Source: Odobenus rosmarus divergens (Eukaryota; Chordata; Mammalia; Carnivora; Odobenidae). From it: 64,000 bases of DNA. The notes below the pieces were generated by a model, which did no database searches, was not told the origin of the DNA, and was given only the letters and a program-made list of their open reading frames with translations. Below, in pieces: positions 33,199 to 45,605 of the stretch (the first letter of the stretch is position 1; each line of letters opens with the position of its first letter). The position numbers and the translations under genes are program-made. Location: positions 1,518,478 through 1,582,477 of the forward strand of contig NW_004450465.1 in assembly GCF_000321225.1 (NCBI RefSeq), read 5' to 3'.

Positions 33199-35670
33199 AG
33201 TTGGGAATGGGAGACATGACAGTAGGGACAAGATAACAGGAAAACAGATTTTTGTCTAGAACAAGATTAAAAATCTTACTGCAGAAAGGTAAGAAATGAA
33301 CCACTATCAAGATGGTATCAAATCCAGGAGGAGGAGGGCAGCAACTGGATCCACTTAGCTTTGCCAAAAAGTCCCCCTGTAAGACTTTTGCCTTCTAAAG
33401 TGATAAGCATTACCAGTGTTACACAGATCATTTAATTTTCTAAAATCTTACTCTTTGGCATTGTTCAGATTTGGTTCCTTAATACTGGAGGCTCCAGGCC
33501 TCCTGGTTCACTGCTCTAAAAATCTAAAACATATGACAGGGAAATTCTAGTGAACACAACAAGAAATTCTGCTTATTCAAAATTACCAGTCAGTTCAAAT
33601 GCCCAATATGTATGGAGTGCCACAGGTTCAAAGCCGTAAAATTTAGATGTTGTTTACCCAAGCAGCTTGCTTGGATGTCAGGTCAGGCACAAAAAATGTC
33701 AATGCTCACTCCTTCTGTAACTGTACACTGCCCCGCTCCCAACCTGGAACTGGCTATGGATATTCAATAGTGCCACAGGGCCCCAGGAAAGTTCTTAAAT
33801 AACCCTGCTCGCTGTAAGCACTCAGACCTACACCCTTTGCACCACGGCTTATAGCTGTGTAGCCTCAAGAATGCTAATTAGGTCACTCACAAAAGGTAGG
33901 TGCTCTCGAATGACTTGGTCATGCCTAAGAGTAATCCTGCTCTCCTGAACTTTGGTTTTTTGGTGGAAAAGTCAGGCCATGGCCACATTATCATTAGTGT
34001 CTGCCCCTAAAAGGGGGAATAATGCTACCCCAGTTCTTATGTCCAGGTTCCAAATCAAGTGATGTTGCCTCATTTTTGTATTTGAACATCTTATAAACAT
34101 CTCTAAAAAATATCCATACAAACTCAACATCCTGCAGAGGGAAAAATCTAAGTAAGCATTATCTATCATGGGACAATGTATTTGTGAAGAGTCAAGGGAG
34201 TTATTTTTTGTTGAGAATGGATAGATTCAAGGAGAATTTACTACCTCTTCTTCCACGATCAAGGAAGACTTAATGAGGAATTTAGGTACACACTAAAGAA
34301 AATGTCTTTCAATTTGAAGCAAGATGACTCTTGAATTCTATATTAAAAAGTAAACGTTACTCTTCAGTGGCTCCAGTCGTATGGAGACCTCAAGGGTCCC
34401 CTGTAGCAAGCACAGTATTCTAGGACTGTAGAAAATGACAAGGAAGACCATGCCAGGTCATAGCTTACCCAATTTTCTTCAGCACTGGGTTTATTCCTTG
34501 CCCGTTCAGAGCAGCCTCCTTATAACATCACCTACCTTTTTGGCCAATGGATCCTGTTGTACATGCCACTAAAAGGGAAGTGAGAAACTAAAGACATCAG
34601 AGTTCAATATAGGTCCTTATGAGTTCTAGGGATGAGCTTGGGTCCCTAATGTCTTCCTAGCTGACAAATTGAATTAACCAGCTTCCTGGAAGCAGAAGGT
34701 GACCAACTCCATTAAGCTAGTCAACATTTTATTGTCATCTGTGACTGATGAGCTATTCATGGGATTCCTCTTCTCTTTGAGATTCCACTCACTTAAACCT
34801 CTATTATGCATCAGGTATGCAGCCCACATGAAGATAGCATGCTTGATTCTCTTTGATGGAGCAGGATAATGCCTACTGAAATTGATTATATTGGTGGTCT
34901 GACTTTAAGTGAGAGTTGAGCTTAGGATATTGATCTCAGTTTGCAAAGTGTTTCTTTAATCACTTGATGAGCTATTCTTTGAGATATTTAAGCTGGCTTT
35001 CTGTTTCTAGCCTGAACATTTTAACCAAATCCCAGGTCCATTTCTAAGATGATTAGGGCCCAGGGTAGTTACGGTCAGTGGTACCAGGGCTACAGACTCA
35101 ATCTTCAAAAACACATCAAGATGCTCTGTAGCTACTGTCAGGGGAAACTCAAAGAGACGATGAGAAAGAGCAAAAACACCGCCACACAAATTGCCCTCCA
35201 CAACAGATGACACATCTTTCCAAAACACTCAGGAGGCATCCTGCCAACAGGGTGTTCAACAGTAAACAGTCACTCTATCAACAAAGAAAGAGGGCAGCTT
35301 CAGGAAGAGGGAGATGCAAAGGCAAGGAGATATCCAGTAAGCCCAAGTTTACTGTGGACCCCCACTGTCCACATCCAGGAAATGGAAATGTGACTGGTCC
35401 CTACAGATGAGTAGGAAAGCAACTCCCAAAAACCACATGGCTCTTGAAATCACAAACCTCTTCGTAAGTCACACCTAATTGAGAAACAGCACACTGGCCC
35501 AGCTGCTGGTGGTATTCATGAGTCCATTCCACTGATAAAACCTGAACCTCCGAGTCCTTAAACATGCTTCATCTGGGCTTTCAGTATCAGGAGCTTTTGC
35601 TCATCAAGTATCTCCACAGCTCAGAGAAAGTTCCTGAATCTTCAAAGTTGGTGGTGACAGTGATGATGAT
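33199..35670. other. Unique sequence, no gene seen
   Basis: About 2.5 kb without a repeat I can name and with no frame above 73 codons that I recognise. Possible noncoding function cannot be judged from one sequence. Confidence 0.4.
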
Positions 35671-35676
35671 GGTGAT

Positions 35677-35677
<1 letters not shown>

Positions 35678-35721
<44 letters not shown>
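35678..35721. repeat. (GT)21-22 microsatellite
   Basis: A long uninterrupted GT run preceded by a short TGA/GGTGAT repeat (tgatgatgatggtgatggtg). It is the longest dinucleotide repeat in the window. Confidence 0.97.
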
Positions 35722-35724
<3 letters not shown>

Positions 35725-35761
35725 AATCTATCAGGGGGCTTAAGATAGCATACCATTAGGA

Positions 35762-36003
35762 AGAGCTCGAGCTCTAGTGAGAAAAACCCAAGTTTGATTT
35801 CTAACTTTGCCAGTTACTAGCTGTGTGACCTTAGACAAATTACTTCCTCTTGTGAAATATTAAGTTGCTCATCTATAAAATGAGAGTCTTAATAATACCT
35901 GCCACATGGCTATTATGGGAATTTGAAAAGTAGATGAGATGATGCATGCAGAGCCACTATACAGAGTTGGCACCTGGTAAGTACACAACGCACCATGTTA
36001 TAG
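35762..36003 (+). repeat. MIR SINE, near full length
   Basis: gagctctagtgagaaaaacc, gccagttactagctgtgtga, ccttagacaaattacttcct, ctcatctataaaatgagagt and ggcacctggtaagtacacaa follow the MIR consensus from head to end. Confidence 0.85.
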
Positions 36004-36061
36004 CTTCCTGATCCACACAGTTTTCTCAGAATCTAAGATACACATGCGTGTGTGCATGCAG

Positions 36062-36088
36062 ACACACACACACACACACACACACACA
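36062..36088. repeat. (AC)13 microsatellite
   Basis: An uninterrupted AC run just after an alternating acacatgcgtgtgtgcatgc stretch. Both are alternating purine-pyrimidine and so potentially Z-DNA forming. Confidence 0.95.
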
Positions 36089-36380
36089 GTCTCTTTCCTC
36101 TGTCCTCTAACCTCTAGTTCTCTAACAAGTACAGGCAATATAGGATATTCTTTGTGACTATAATCAATGCGAACTTCAAAAAATTCAAAGAGGACTCAAT
36201 ATATAAAAACCTAAACACTATGCCAAGTGCTCTAAAGATGGACACAAAGTTTATGTTGAAGAATTGGAAAACAGAATCGGATAAAGCACTTGAATCACAA
36301 AGACCTCTCTTTCCCTTTATTCAAGCAGTTCCTGAAATCCTATTTTCTCTATAAAATCTTCCTTAAATAAGAAAGGGGGA

Positions 36381-36582
36381 GGGGTGCCTGGGGGGGGCTT
36401 GGTGGGTTAAGCATCTGCCCTCAGCTCAGGTCATGATCCGGGGGTCCTGGGATTAAGCCGTGCATTGGGCCCTCTGCTGAGCAGGGGGTCTGCTTCTCCC
36501 TCTCCCTCTGCTCCTCCCCCCTGCTTGTGCTCTCTCACACACTCCCTCTCTTTCAAATAAATAAATAAATAAATAAATAAAT
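36381..36582 (+). mobile_element. CAN-SINE with (AAAT)n tail
   Basis: Head ggggtgcctgggggggg, then gcatctgccctcagctcagg, gggattaagccgtgcattgg, the CT-rich stretch and a long AAATAAAT tail. The A box is damaged by a G-run. The likely duplication is aaggggga at 36373-36380 and 36583-36590. Confidence 0.92.
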
Positions 36583-36590
36583 AAGGGGGA

Positions 36591-37544
36591 CAGTAATTGT
36601 TGGAAATCTTCAACAAGCCATTCCCTTAGATATCCAGACTGAGGGTTGATGAGGGAGTGGATGGGTGAAAATAGAACTTGAAGCTTCCAGAGAAAATGTA
36701 GGAACATATTTGGTTATTTGTGACAACTGTGTATCAACAAGGCTTAATACCCCTACGTGTAATACCTATCCTAGCCTTGTGAATGGCACGCATAATTTTC
36801 CTCCTTGAAGGTACCACTATTGAGTACTGGCTTTTTCTGAGGACTCGTCATCTTTAGGACCCTGCTGGAAGCCAAGGAGGCAGAAAGGAGAATCAACCTC
36901 CAAACCACTGGGGAGGGGGTTGAGAGAGGACAGAGTATTCACACCTTTCCCTTCAATCCCCAAAGCAATACATATGAATATTATACCTATGAAAACAGAC
37001 ATCCATATACACCACACAAATATATCATGCCCCTGCTCTTGGCAGGCACCCAACTAGCCCCAGCTGCAGCCTTAAGCAAAATCTCTTAGCAGCCACTTGT
37101 GGTGGCCATGAAATATGATCAGACAGGAATCATATTCCTCATACCTGTTCAACTTTGAAACCAAAGTCATGGAGAAACCAATGAATTTATCCCCAGCTTG
37201 CCTATTCAGAGTCAATGGTTGCAAAGCAGCAAGATTTTCTCTGCTGGCATAGATATATATAAGCTGTTGTCAACTGAAGTTAAAGTGGGGACTTTCTGAG
37301 AATATGCATTTCGTGGGAAGGCAATAACGAAACTAACCACATGATGACCCTGCTTAGACTGGTGGAGATATTCTGCAAAAGAAGACAAGAGGGAACATGC
37401 CAAGCTCCAAGATTCCTGAAATGATTAGGGAAGCATATAAAATTTATGCTTTTTACATAATTACTTTCCAACATGGTGAATTTTCACAAATCTAGAACTC
37501 CAGTTACTTATTCCTCTTTTTTAGGGCATTGCAGTATTTCAATT
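36591..37544. other. Unique sequence, no gene seen
   Basis: No named repeat. Overlapping short frames on the minus strand only. Confidence 0.4.
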
Positions 37545-38000
37545 CAATTCAACATATATGTATTTAGTCACTAATATGTGCCTAAGGATGTGTGTGTTTG
37601 AGGTGTCAGAAGTGGTGAGGGGAGGCCAGGAAAAGACTCAGAAGAAGTGCAAGGCATAGCTCCTGACTTCCAGCGTTCTGTTATAGTCACTCACACACAC
37701 ACACACACACACCACAATCATTAAGTAATCGTACAAAGGAGAATGTACTAGTTTCCAAAAAACAGGTGAGGCAGTCAAATTCAGAAAAGAGAGAAATCAG
37801 AATGGATTAGGGAAATCTCCATGGAGAATAGGAAACTTGAACTGGGACTAAGTGTTCATTCATTTGTTCATTTGTTCGTTCATTCACTGAACAGTCATAC
37901 CCTATGTACCCCTAGGCACTGGAAATACGATGATGAGCAAAACAAGATATACCTATTCTCACGGAGCTTACCAGCGAAAAGGTAACCAGACTTTCATCAA
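37545..38000 (-). repeat. L2 LINE fragments with a (CA)n insertion
   Basis: atatgtgcctaaggatgtgt, gggaaatctccatggagaat and cctaggcactggaaatacga, followed by ttctcacggagcttaccagc, follow antisense L2 in pieces that may come from two copies. A (CA)n run at 37692-37712 lies inside. Confidence 0.55.
37692..37712. repeat. (CA)n microsatellite
   Basis: About ten uninterrupted CA units inside L2-derived sequence. Confidence 0.9.
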
Positions 38001-38111
38001 ATTTCTTATAGTACAAATGGTGGCAGTGCCTGTGTGCTTGCTGTCAGCCTTCCTATGTTCCATCTACTTCCATTTCTCCTGGTGCTTCCCTGATGATCAT
38101 CCTAAGGGCTC

Positions 38112-38315
38112 CAACTCTTTGAGGGCTTACTATGTGTCAGACACTACTAAAAACTGTACTTCCATTATCTCATTGAATCTTTGAACAAACCTTATAAAAT
38201 GAGTGTGATTATCCCTGCTCTGAGTTGAGGGAATCAGATCCAAAGATGTTAAAATTTTACCCAAGGTCACACAGCTTGGAAGGATTGAGATCCAAGCCTC
38301 TTAGATTTCAAAGCT
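38112..38315 (-). repeat. MIR SINE, near full length
   Basis: gggcttactatgtgtcagac, ccattatctcattgaatctt, cccaaggtcacacagcttgg and gattgagatccaagcctct follow the reverse-complement MIR consensus. Confidence 0.85.
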
Positions 38316-40330
38316 GCCTATTTCTTGAAGATCCAGGTGTAGCTTAAGGATTTCAGAAGAAACATTTTGTTACTACCTCCATTAGAATAATGAGGAAATG
38401 TTGCAGATGGATAAAGTTTTAAAAGCTTTCTTTTGTGGCTATCAACTAGGTAATCCTGCTAAATGACAATTATACCTTTATTTCTCCTTGGCCAACAAAT
38501 GAAAAAATTTGTAACACCAAAAATCAAAACAAATGCATTCTCTACTTAAGCCATATATAATTTTTTATTTATACTCTGAAACATCAACTTCCTTCCACCT
38601 GAGGCTCCCTGAGAAAGCTGATCTAAAGAAAGACCTGGCATTTGCTCCAAAATGCTGATTCCCTGGTACCTTTTCTCTCCCTTTCCACCAAATGCCCAAT
38701 TTCAAAGGCCACCACCAACAGGATTTGGCAGGAGATTCTCCTGAGAACTTAAGAACCCTCCTGCAGAATTGCCGCTCAACCCAATCCTCCCCAAGGTGAC
38801 CCAGCAAAGGAGGGGAGACCTGCCACAGTGTGCTGACAGTTTCCATGGCTTCTTTTAAGGAACAGCTGGGCCATAATAGAAGGTTACTCAGGGATACCCA
38901 TAGGTTTGACAGGAGCCCATATTTTAAACGGGGAGGATACTAAATCCATCCAATTCCTGGAATGTTACTACTCTCTCAGGAACCCAAGAGAAGTTTCTGA
39001 TGCTGATCTATAAATCTCCCTGGCCTAAAATACCCCAAATTAGTTTCTGTGCCATGGGAACATAAAAATGATATGGCTTTCTTCTTTGACATGTCAGTTA
39101 ATAAAGAGTGGGAGGTGGGGCCCGGATGTTGCCTGACAGGTTTCTGAAGGGTTTACTCGTTAAAAATGGGAAGCACTTTAATTACCTGTTTGGTTTTTTG
39201 TTATATGTGTGTGTTATATGTATAAAAAAAAAAAAAAACAGGTCCTATGGACACTCAGGAAATTATATCATTAATTATGCCTGTCAGAACACTATGTGGC
39301 CTAAAGTAAATGGAAATTTCATAGGGTTTCTTTTTTCTTTTATTTCTAGTTTTTAAAATGTTTTTAAAATATTGTTTTCATAATATTTCCACAGAGTCTA
39401 CTATAAGTACTTGATTAATGAATAGAGTGGATTTTTGTCATAGAAAATCCAGCAAAATAACAGCAAAATCAGTGTCTTTGACTTTGGAATTTGTTAATTG
39501 ATGACTTGCTTAACAGAAAATTTACTTCCCCAAAGTATGTTACTTAACCTAATAGTAATGTTAATTTGCATTCCTAACATACAGTAGCCATGGGAGAATG
39601 GGTGCCTAAATGGTATACGGAGAGAGGTGGTGGGTTGGGATCATGGAACCCGGAAGGCATCCCCCACTAAATCTGGGAAACAGGACTGCCACTCTCCTGT
39701 GGCACATTATGCCCTTGATGTAAAAATCCACTGGTTTTTGGAGCCAGGAAGGATTGCTAGCACAATACAATTCAGGCATCTCTGAACTAATAGAGATGCC
39801 CTTCCTGGGCAATGCAGAGAAGAACATTCTGGTTTGGGGCCATATACTGCCTAGTTGTCCCAGATGCTAGCTCCCATTCGGCCCTATTGGGTTGGAAAGT
39901 CAAGCGTATGGCCCCTGCGTCTCTGAATGATAAAGTCTATAACAGCGGCTTGGAAAAGGACCCCCACCCCATGTATTCAATCTAGAACCAGTCTGTGGGG
40001 AGCCTTCAAGGAAGCAGTCATTGAGATTCTTAGAACAACTCAAAGAAAAGAAGGAATAATTAGAGCCCTGGTGGCCTGGAGAGAAGAAAACTTTAGCCAA
40101 TATACTCTAAAGCCAACAAGATCCTTCTAAATGCTCCACAGGGCTCTCACCTCCTTCATGGCTCAGTAGTTAACATCCATGGTCACTGCCATTCTTATCA
40201 GAGGGTTCAGCATGCAAAGCATTCATAAATATCTCCATCCATGAGTCTGTGTATGAATAAAGAGGGTGCCCTCCAACACTGGTATGGCTTCGAAGAATGG
40301 ATGAGACCCTCAAATGCACCTCAAGTGGGG
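38316..40330. other. Unique sequence, no gene seen
   Basis: It contains a poly(A) run at 39225-39238. No repeat or exon is recognised. Confidence 0.4.
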
Positions 40331-40765
40331 GAAAATAAATTAATGCAAACTTCTTGGAAACCTACTTGGCATAATGTATAAAAATGTTCACTCCAAGTGA
40401 GCAATTTCCTCACTAGAAATCTACCTTAAGGAAATAATCAGAGATGGAAAAACAAATTTATATTCAGGAATGTTTATCTCTGAATTATCATAATAAAAAA
40501 ATTGAAAACAAACTAAATATTAACAATAGGAGACTAGTCAAATACATTCTGAAACATCTATACTGTGGCATTTAAAAACTGTTAAAAGTAATGTTTTTGA
40601 AAAATACTTAATGGCATGGAAAAATGTCCATGTCAATGATGACTGAGTTATTGGATTATGGTGATTTTTATTTTCTTTTATACAGTTGTGCTTTTCAAAT
40701 TTTCTACAATTAGCAGGAATTATTTATATTCAGGAAAAAATACATTATAGAACAAAAAGAAAGAA
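40331..40765 (+). mobile_element. Old L1/HAL1 3' end
   Basis: taaggaaataatcagagatg, caggaatgtttatctctgaa, attgaaaacaaactaaatat and tttctacaattagcaggaat, ending in an AAAGAAAG-rich stretch, match old L1ME/HAL1 3' ends ('aaggaaataatcagagatg... tttctacaatgagcatgtatt'). Confidence 0.7.
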
Positions 40766-42554
40766 AGAAGGTTGTGCCTAACCTCCGACCAAACAATGAT
40801 TCAGTCTCCATATGCTTCTCCAGGACACATGGAGGACCCTTTTGTATTTGAATGGAAGGACATCACCCATTCACATTGGAGAGCTGACCTTAGTGCAATT
40901 TTGTAGCTCCTCTTAGACTCAGGCAGCCTATTCCAGGGGAACTTAAGAAGGCATCCTACACATACTACAGCCAGCAAACTGTAGACGAACCAAAGTTTGT
41001 GCAGAGACTGGAACCTTGGCAGCCAAGCTCAGAAGGGCTGGTTTTCCTCCTGAGTTCTTTAATGGCCACCTAGCAAAGGTCACACCAATACTGATGGTGG
41101 CCTTGGACTCAGGGCAGGACACTAGTCATTAAAACAGAGCCAACTGTCCCACAGCACTTGTCGCCAGTATAATTGGTGTCTTGCTTTCCCATGCCCTTAT
41201 TCCAGGAAAAAATTATTTGGTTGGGTTTGGGGTTTTTGTAAACTACAGTGACCCTTCTAACAAAGGTCCATATCCTCCTCCTCTTTAGTAAACTCAATAT
41301 ATATTCATCAAGAGGCAATTTTTCCCGTACCACCCTCTGAATATACATCAGGGCTATGTCAGTCACATCACAGGGGGGGTACATAGAAGAAAAAACTTCT
41401 GAAACATAAAAAAAGCTCCGTCTCTATCCAAATCCCAGGCAGACTTTGCCAAACACTTTCCCCTGAAATTGTCAAGGCCACGTGTTTGAACAGGAAATTT
41501 AATCCACATGTTTCTGATTCATATGTACACTTAATGCATCAAAATATCATCTCTTTGAAGTCCAAATGGCCTTTTTATAGACTTCCTTAGGAATGGAAAG
41601 TTGTGCTTGGCCAAGAACTAACAAATTTGAACCCTCCAAAGTCCAAGTTCTTTTCAAAGTTCCCAACTCAGGAGATTGAACCAGGATCTGAAATACACCC
41701 TCCATCCCCCTAGCCACCCCAATATGACTGGAAATCTTGGGATACTTAATTCCATCATGCCTTCTCAATCTTGATCATATACTTTCATGGAGATTTCCAG
41801 TGAAAAAAGTTAAGAGTGAACTCTCAGTGAATTACCACAATAATACCGCAGGAAGAAAGGCCAGCCCTCCTCCCCTTCCAGGAACCTGAGGAGGGAAATC
41901 AAGTGATTGTCCAGGAGTGATAGAGCAATTAGGGGCAGAGCCAACCATTTGGTCTCAACTGCAGACCAGGGGTGGGATCCCAGGATTTCTCTGGGAACCC
42001 TGATGGTATAACATCACAGTTGGAATATTTGGATTCAGAGCTTCCATAATTCTATTCCCAAATGCCCCATTGCAAATACTGGTCCAAACCTCATGCTAAA
42101 AGGGGAGGACTGTAAGCCCATGTAGCCTCTTTAAATCTCTTATCTGAAGATGATTTGAAACATAAATCGATGCTGTCCAAACTGGAAGTGGGGAAGAACA
42201 TTGGGATAGATGGGAAAGAATTAGTCATTTCATGCATGCAATATTTCCATCAAGCTGAGCCCTCCCCACCAGCTGCACCTCAAGTCGCCCATGGCCTGTG
42301 GGCCAGGGGAGGATGGGGCTATCAGAGTTAAACAGAGAGGATCCACTCTGCCTCTGAACTCCTCTCCAGACAACAGGTCCCTTGACAGCAAGTCTCTAAT
42401 TAATTCATTGTCATTTCCACGGCAGCACTTGCTGTTATGGTGATTAATAAACTTATATTGAATAAATTAAGAGTGCATACATGAATTCTCACCTCAAGGT
42501 ATGCTTCTGAGACACTGGCCTAAGATAGATCAAGGGATTTTTCATAACATAGAG
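40766..42554. other. Unique sequence, no gene seen
   Basis: A weak MIR-like scrap lies near 41885-41970 (aagtgattgtccaggagtga). No credible exon is seen. Confidence 0.4.
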
Positions 42555-42817
42555 GAAATAAATGTATTCCAGCCAGAAGGAACAGCAAGTACAAAGGCTC
42601 GGAAGTGAGAAAGGAAAGGCTTGGAGGATGGTGGACTGTGACCTGGGCATGGGCTGAGTTGGGGGATTAGTATAGGACAACCAGATTCTGAAGGACCCAC
42701 ATTCAGTAATTTGTACACTGGCCCATAGGCAGTGGGAAGCCAAGGAAGTCTGTAAGCAGGAGACAGGTAAGGAGTGATAAGTTCAGATCTAAGTTTTAGA
42801 AAGGTATCTTTGGCCTC
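42555..42817 (-). repeat. L2 LINE fragment
   Basis: tgtattccagccagaaggaa, cagcaagtacaaaggctcgg and ggcagtgggaagccaaggaa, followed by ataagttcagatctaag, follow the antisense L2 body ('attccaggcagagggaacagca... caatgggaagccattgaag'). Confidence 0.75.
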
Positions 42818-43130
42818 TGTTATGGATTGAATGTTCTGAATGTTCTCCCCCAAAACACACCCAAATTCATATGTTGAAGCCCTAATACCCATTGTGATGA
42901 TGTCTGGAGTTGGGAGGTAATTAGAGTTAGATGAGGTCATGAGGGTAGAGCTCCCATGATGGGACACCAGAGAGTGTTCTCTCTTTATCTCTCTGCCATG
43001 TGAATACACAGTGAGAAGGCAGCGACTGCAGGCCAGGAAGAGGGCTCTCACAGGAACCCGACTATGCTGGCACCCTGATCTCAGACTTCCAGCCTCCCCA
43101 AATGGGAGAAAATAAACTTCTGCTGTTTAA
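42818..43130 (+). mobile_element. MLT1-family LTR missing its last bases
   Basis: tgttatggattgaatgttct, aaattcatatgttgaagccc, gatgaggtcatgagggtaga, caggaagagggctctcacag and aataaacttctgctgtttaa are diagnostic of MLT1A-like LTRs in the plus direction. A 9-base repeat (tgaatgttc) near its start is a local duplication. The end has been replaced by a purine microsatellite. A minus-strand open frame of 169 codons across this LTR and the L2 is spurious. Confidence 0.9.
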
Positions 43131-43134
43131 ACTC

Positions 43135-43211
43135 AAGGAAGGAAGGAAAGAACTAACAAAAAGAGACAGGGAGGGAGGGACCGAGGGAGGGAGGGAAGGA
43201 AGGGAAAGAAA
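43135..43211. repeat. GGAA/GGGA purine tract with G4 motif
   Basis: ggaaggaaggaaag, then gggagggagggaccgaggga and gggagggaaggaaggg. G-triplets at 43169-43195 with short loops meet the usual G-quadruplex pattern. Confidence 0.85.
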
Positions 43212-43884
43212 ACTGAGTGTGCATATTTAAAATAAAATTTAATGTACCCTTCTATCGTGCCTTTGAACATCCCTTCTACCTCCCTTCACTCACTTGTACT
43301 TCCAAAATTTAACTGCAGAAAGAATTATCAGCACTATCTCCCCAATGTACCCACTATTAAGCATTATTTAGTAAAAATAAATCAAATCTGTACCTTAAAC
43401 AATTTGCCTGCCCTCTATCATTAATCTTTTCAAGTGGGCGGATGAATGGTCATTTGCAAATGGGCATAAAACTCAGAGAATGTAGACTGCAAATTCAGTT
43501 AAGCTTGCCTTCTTAAGATAATAACTGAAAATGTTTATCAACACAAAGATAATGTACCTAAAAATATCCAGTCATGTCTACATTAGAGAGTAAAAAGAAA
43601 CTGTGGCTTATTATTTCCATCCTTTTTAGGCTTTCTCATGAGTTTCACCAATCAAAACCATAATGGTCCACACTTAAGTATAAAAAGCAACATTGATTTC
43701 AAATTGTTTTTAGAGAACTGCTCATCAAAACTCTGTCAACCCTGAGGATTGACATGGAAGACATAAGGACTCCTCACCTTTCAGCTTCCCTGGTAGAATA
43801 CACACTTCTGAGTTTTTAGTGAGCCAAAAAATGGAATAAACTAACCAGGCCACCATTTCTCCCTCAAATGGGATATATTGCCAT

Positions 43885-44045
43885 AACTACTAAGTGCTTT
43901 AGAGAACCTAGTTAATGTGCTGCTTCTGTTATCCAGATGGGAAAACTGAAACAGGTGGACTATTATATAATATGCCAACAAGCTGGATTTAGAATTTGAA
44001 GGTCAGCATCTCCTGTCTATGGCTTAAACCTCTGAGTAGTATCAT
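43885..44045 (-). repeat. MIR SINE fragment
   Basis: actaagtgctttagagaacc, ccagatgggaaaactgaaac and gctggatttagaatttgaag match the reverse-complement MIR core. Confidence 0.6.
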
Positions 44046-44337
44046 ATCCCAAAAGCTCTTCCTTCCTCTTAGCCTCATGGGACAGTAAGGGACCTTAGGG
44101 ATGATCCGATTCAATGGCTTTTCAAAAAATGCTTAGCAGCCAGTCCTTTCTATCATCAAAATCTTATGCAAATGGCCTGTATATAAAGTCCATACTCTTG
44201 CAGGGACTCTGGCTGAAGATCAAGTAGTGGGGTTCTGAGAGCACCCTCTCTATTTGATCCTGAAAGGACCCAAAGACTGACCAGTACTCCTCAAAGCACA
44301 GGTTGAAAACCTGTGACACCATTCATTCCTCCAAGTC

Positions 44338-44455
44338 CAAAAAGGTAAAATGACCAGCCTAGAGTCTTTAAGCTAATGACAGAACCCAGCCTAAACCCCA
44401 GGTGACCTAACTTTCTGTTGAGTGCTATGCCCACTATCTTACACTGAAATCTCCT
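44338..44455 (-). repeat. MIR SINE fragment
   Basis: taatgacagaacccagccta followed by cctaactttctgttgagtg and ctatgcccactatctt resembles the reverse-complement MIR head. Confidence 0.5.
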
Positions 44456-44509
44456 AGCAAGAGATTTATTTTCTAAATCAGCAACCCCATGATTACTACA
44501 ACATAAACA

Positions 44510-44560
44510 TATGGAAGAAAGAAATGTATAAAAGAAAGAAACGTATGGAAGAAAGAACCT
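44510..44560 (+). repeat. Three-copy 17-base tandem repeat
   Basis: tatggaagaaagaaatg, tataaaagaaagaaacg and tatggaagaaagaacct follow without gaps, a small imperfect minisatellite. Confidence 0.85.
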
Positions 44561-44610
44561 TCTTGGATCAAGATATAATTATAAATGGGGAGTAGCGTAA
44601 TAGTTTAGAT

Positions 44611-44930
44611 CAGGAATTGGCACACATTTTCTGTAAAGGGCCAGAGAGTAAATAGTTTAGGCTTTGCCATACAGTTTCTGTTGCATGTATTCAACTTTCA
44701 TTGTAGTCACAAAAATACGTAAATGAATATGCATGGCCATATTCCAATAAAACTTTATTTATGGATTCTAAAATGTGCATTTCATATAATTCCACGTGTC
44801 ACAAAATACTATTCTTCTTTTAATGATTTTCCCCAAACATTTAAAAATGTAATAACCATTACTAGTTCATAGCCTACAGAAAAACAGGCAGAGGGCCAGA
44901 TTTGGCCCATGAGTTGAAGTTTGCTGACCT
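44611..44930 (+). mobile_element. hAT-type non-autonomous DNA transposon
   Basis: The start caggaattggcacacatttt with ctgtaaagggccagag and the end ggccagatttggcccatgag with ttgaagtttgctgacct match a common mammalian hAT element ('caggggtcggcaaactttttctgtaaagggccaga... gggccagatttggccc... gtttgccgacccctg'). The inverted ends are recognisable. I see no clear 8-base target duplication. No transposase. Family name not assigned. Confidence 0.8.
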
Positions 44931-45420
44931 CAATCTAAAAGAAAACTTTGCTCTACAAAATGCTTAGGCAGGATTTAATACGATGCACAGGTTCTTTACA
45001 TGCTTAGCACATAATTCTTAGACAAGCTCAGACAATGTAGTTACTCCTTAAGCATTAGTATCTGGGTTGCCTTTTATTCAAGTCCTTAAGGCCTACCAGA
45101 ACCCCACTGTGGAAAAAAAAAGTCTCCTTGCCTTAGACTGGGAACCAGCAGGATCAGTGCCTTGTTAAGGGTCATGGTGGGAGCTAGTGAACTGATGGAG
45201 GAGGGTCTGTGGTTCACCTGGAGGAAGAAAGGTAAAGGCCCCCACCCTGGTGTCAAGATCCCACATATCTGATCCTAGAACTAATTCAAGCAGATCAACT
45301 GAAGACGTGTCTCATTTCACTCAAGATTACGTGTGATCCTAGGAGCCTGGAAGTCACTTATTTGGCTCTTAAGTTAGAATCATTAATTCACTGGTTGGCA
45401 TGCTTAACACTATCATGCGC

Positions 45421-45593
45421 GGGGCACCTGGGTGGCTCAGTCGGTTGGGCATCTGCCTTTGGCTCAGGTCATGATCCCAGGGTCCTGGGATCGAGCCCCA
45501 CATCTGGCTCCTTGCTCAGCGGGGAGCCTGCTTCTCCCTCTCCCCCTTGCTCTTGTTCTCTCTCAAATAAATAAATAAAATATTAAAAAAAAA
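45421..45593 (+). mobile_element. CAN-SINE with 12-base duplication
   Basis: Head ggggcacctgggtggctcag, B-box region gatcgagcccc, CT-rich stretch and tail aaataaataaataaaatatt plus poly(A). A perfect 12-base duplication, actatcatgcgc, is at 45409-45420 and 45594-45605. Confidence 0.96.
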
Positions 45594-45605
45594 ACTATCA
45601 TGCGC

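Noticed and set aside
42542..43051. 169-codon minus-strand open frame
   Set aside because: It runs antisense through an L2 fragment and an MLT1 LTR, both clearly recognisable as repeats. No protein domain is seen.
44603..44938. 8-base target duplication around the hAT element
   Set aside because: The bases beside the two ends (gtttagat and caatctaa) do not match as a direct repeat.
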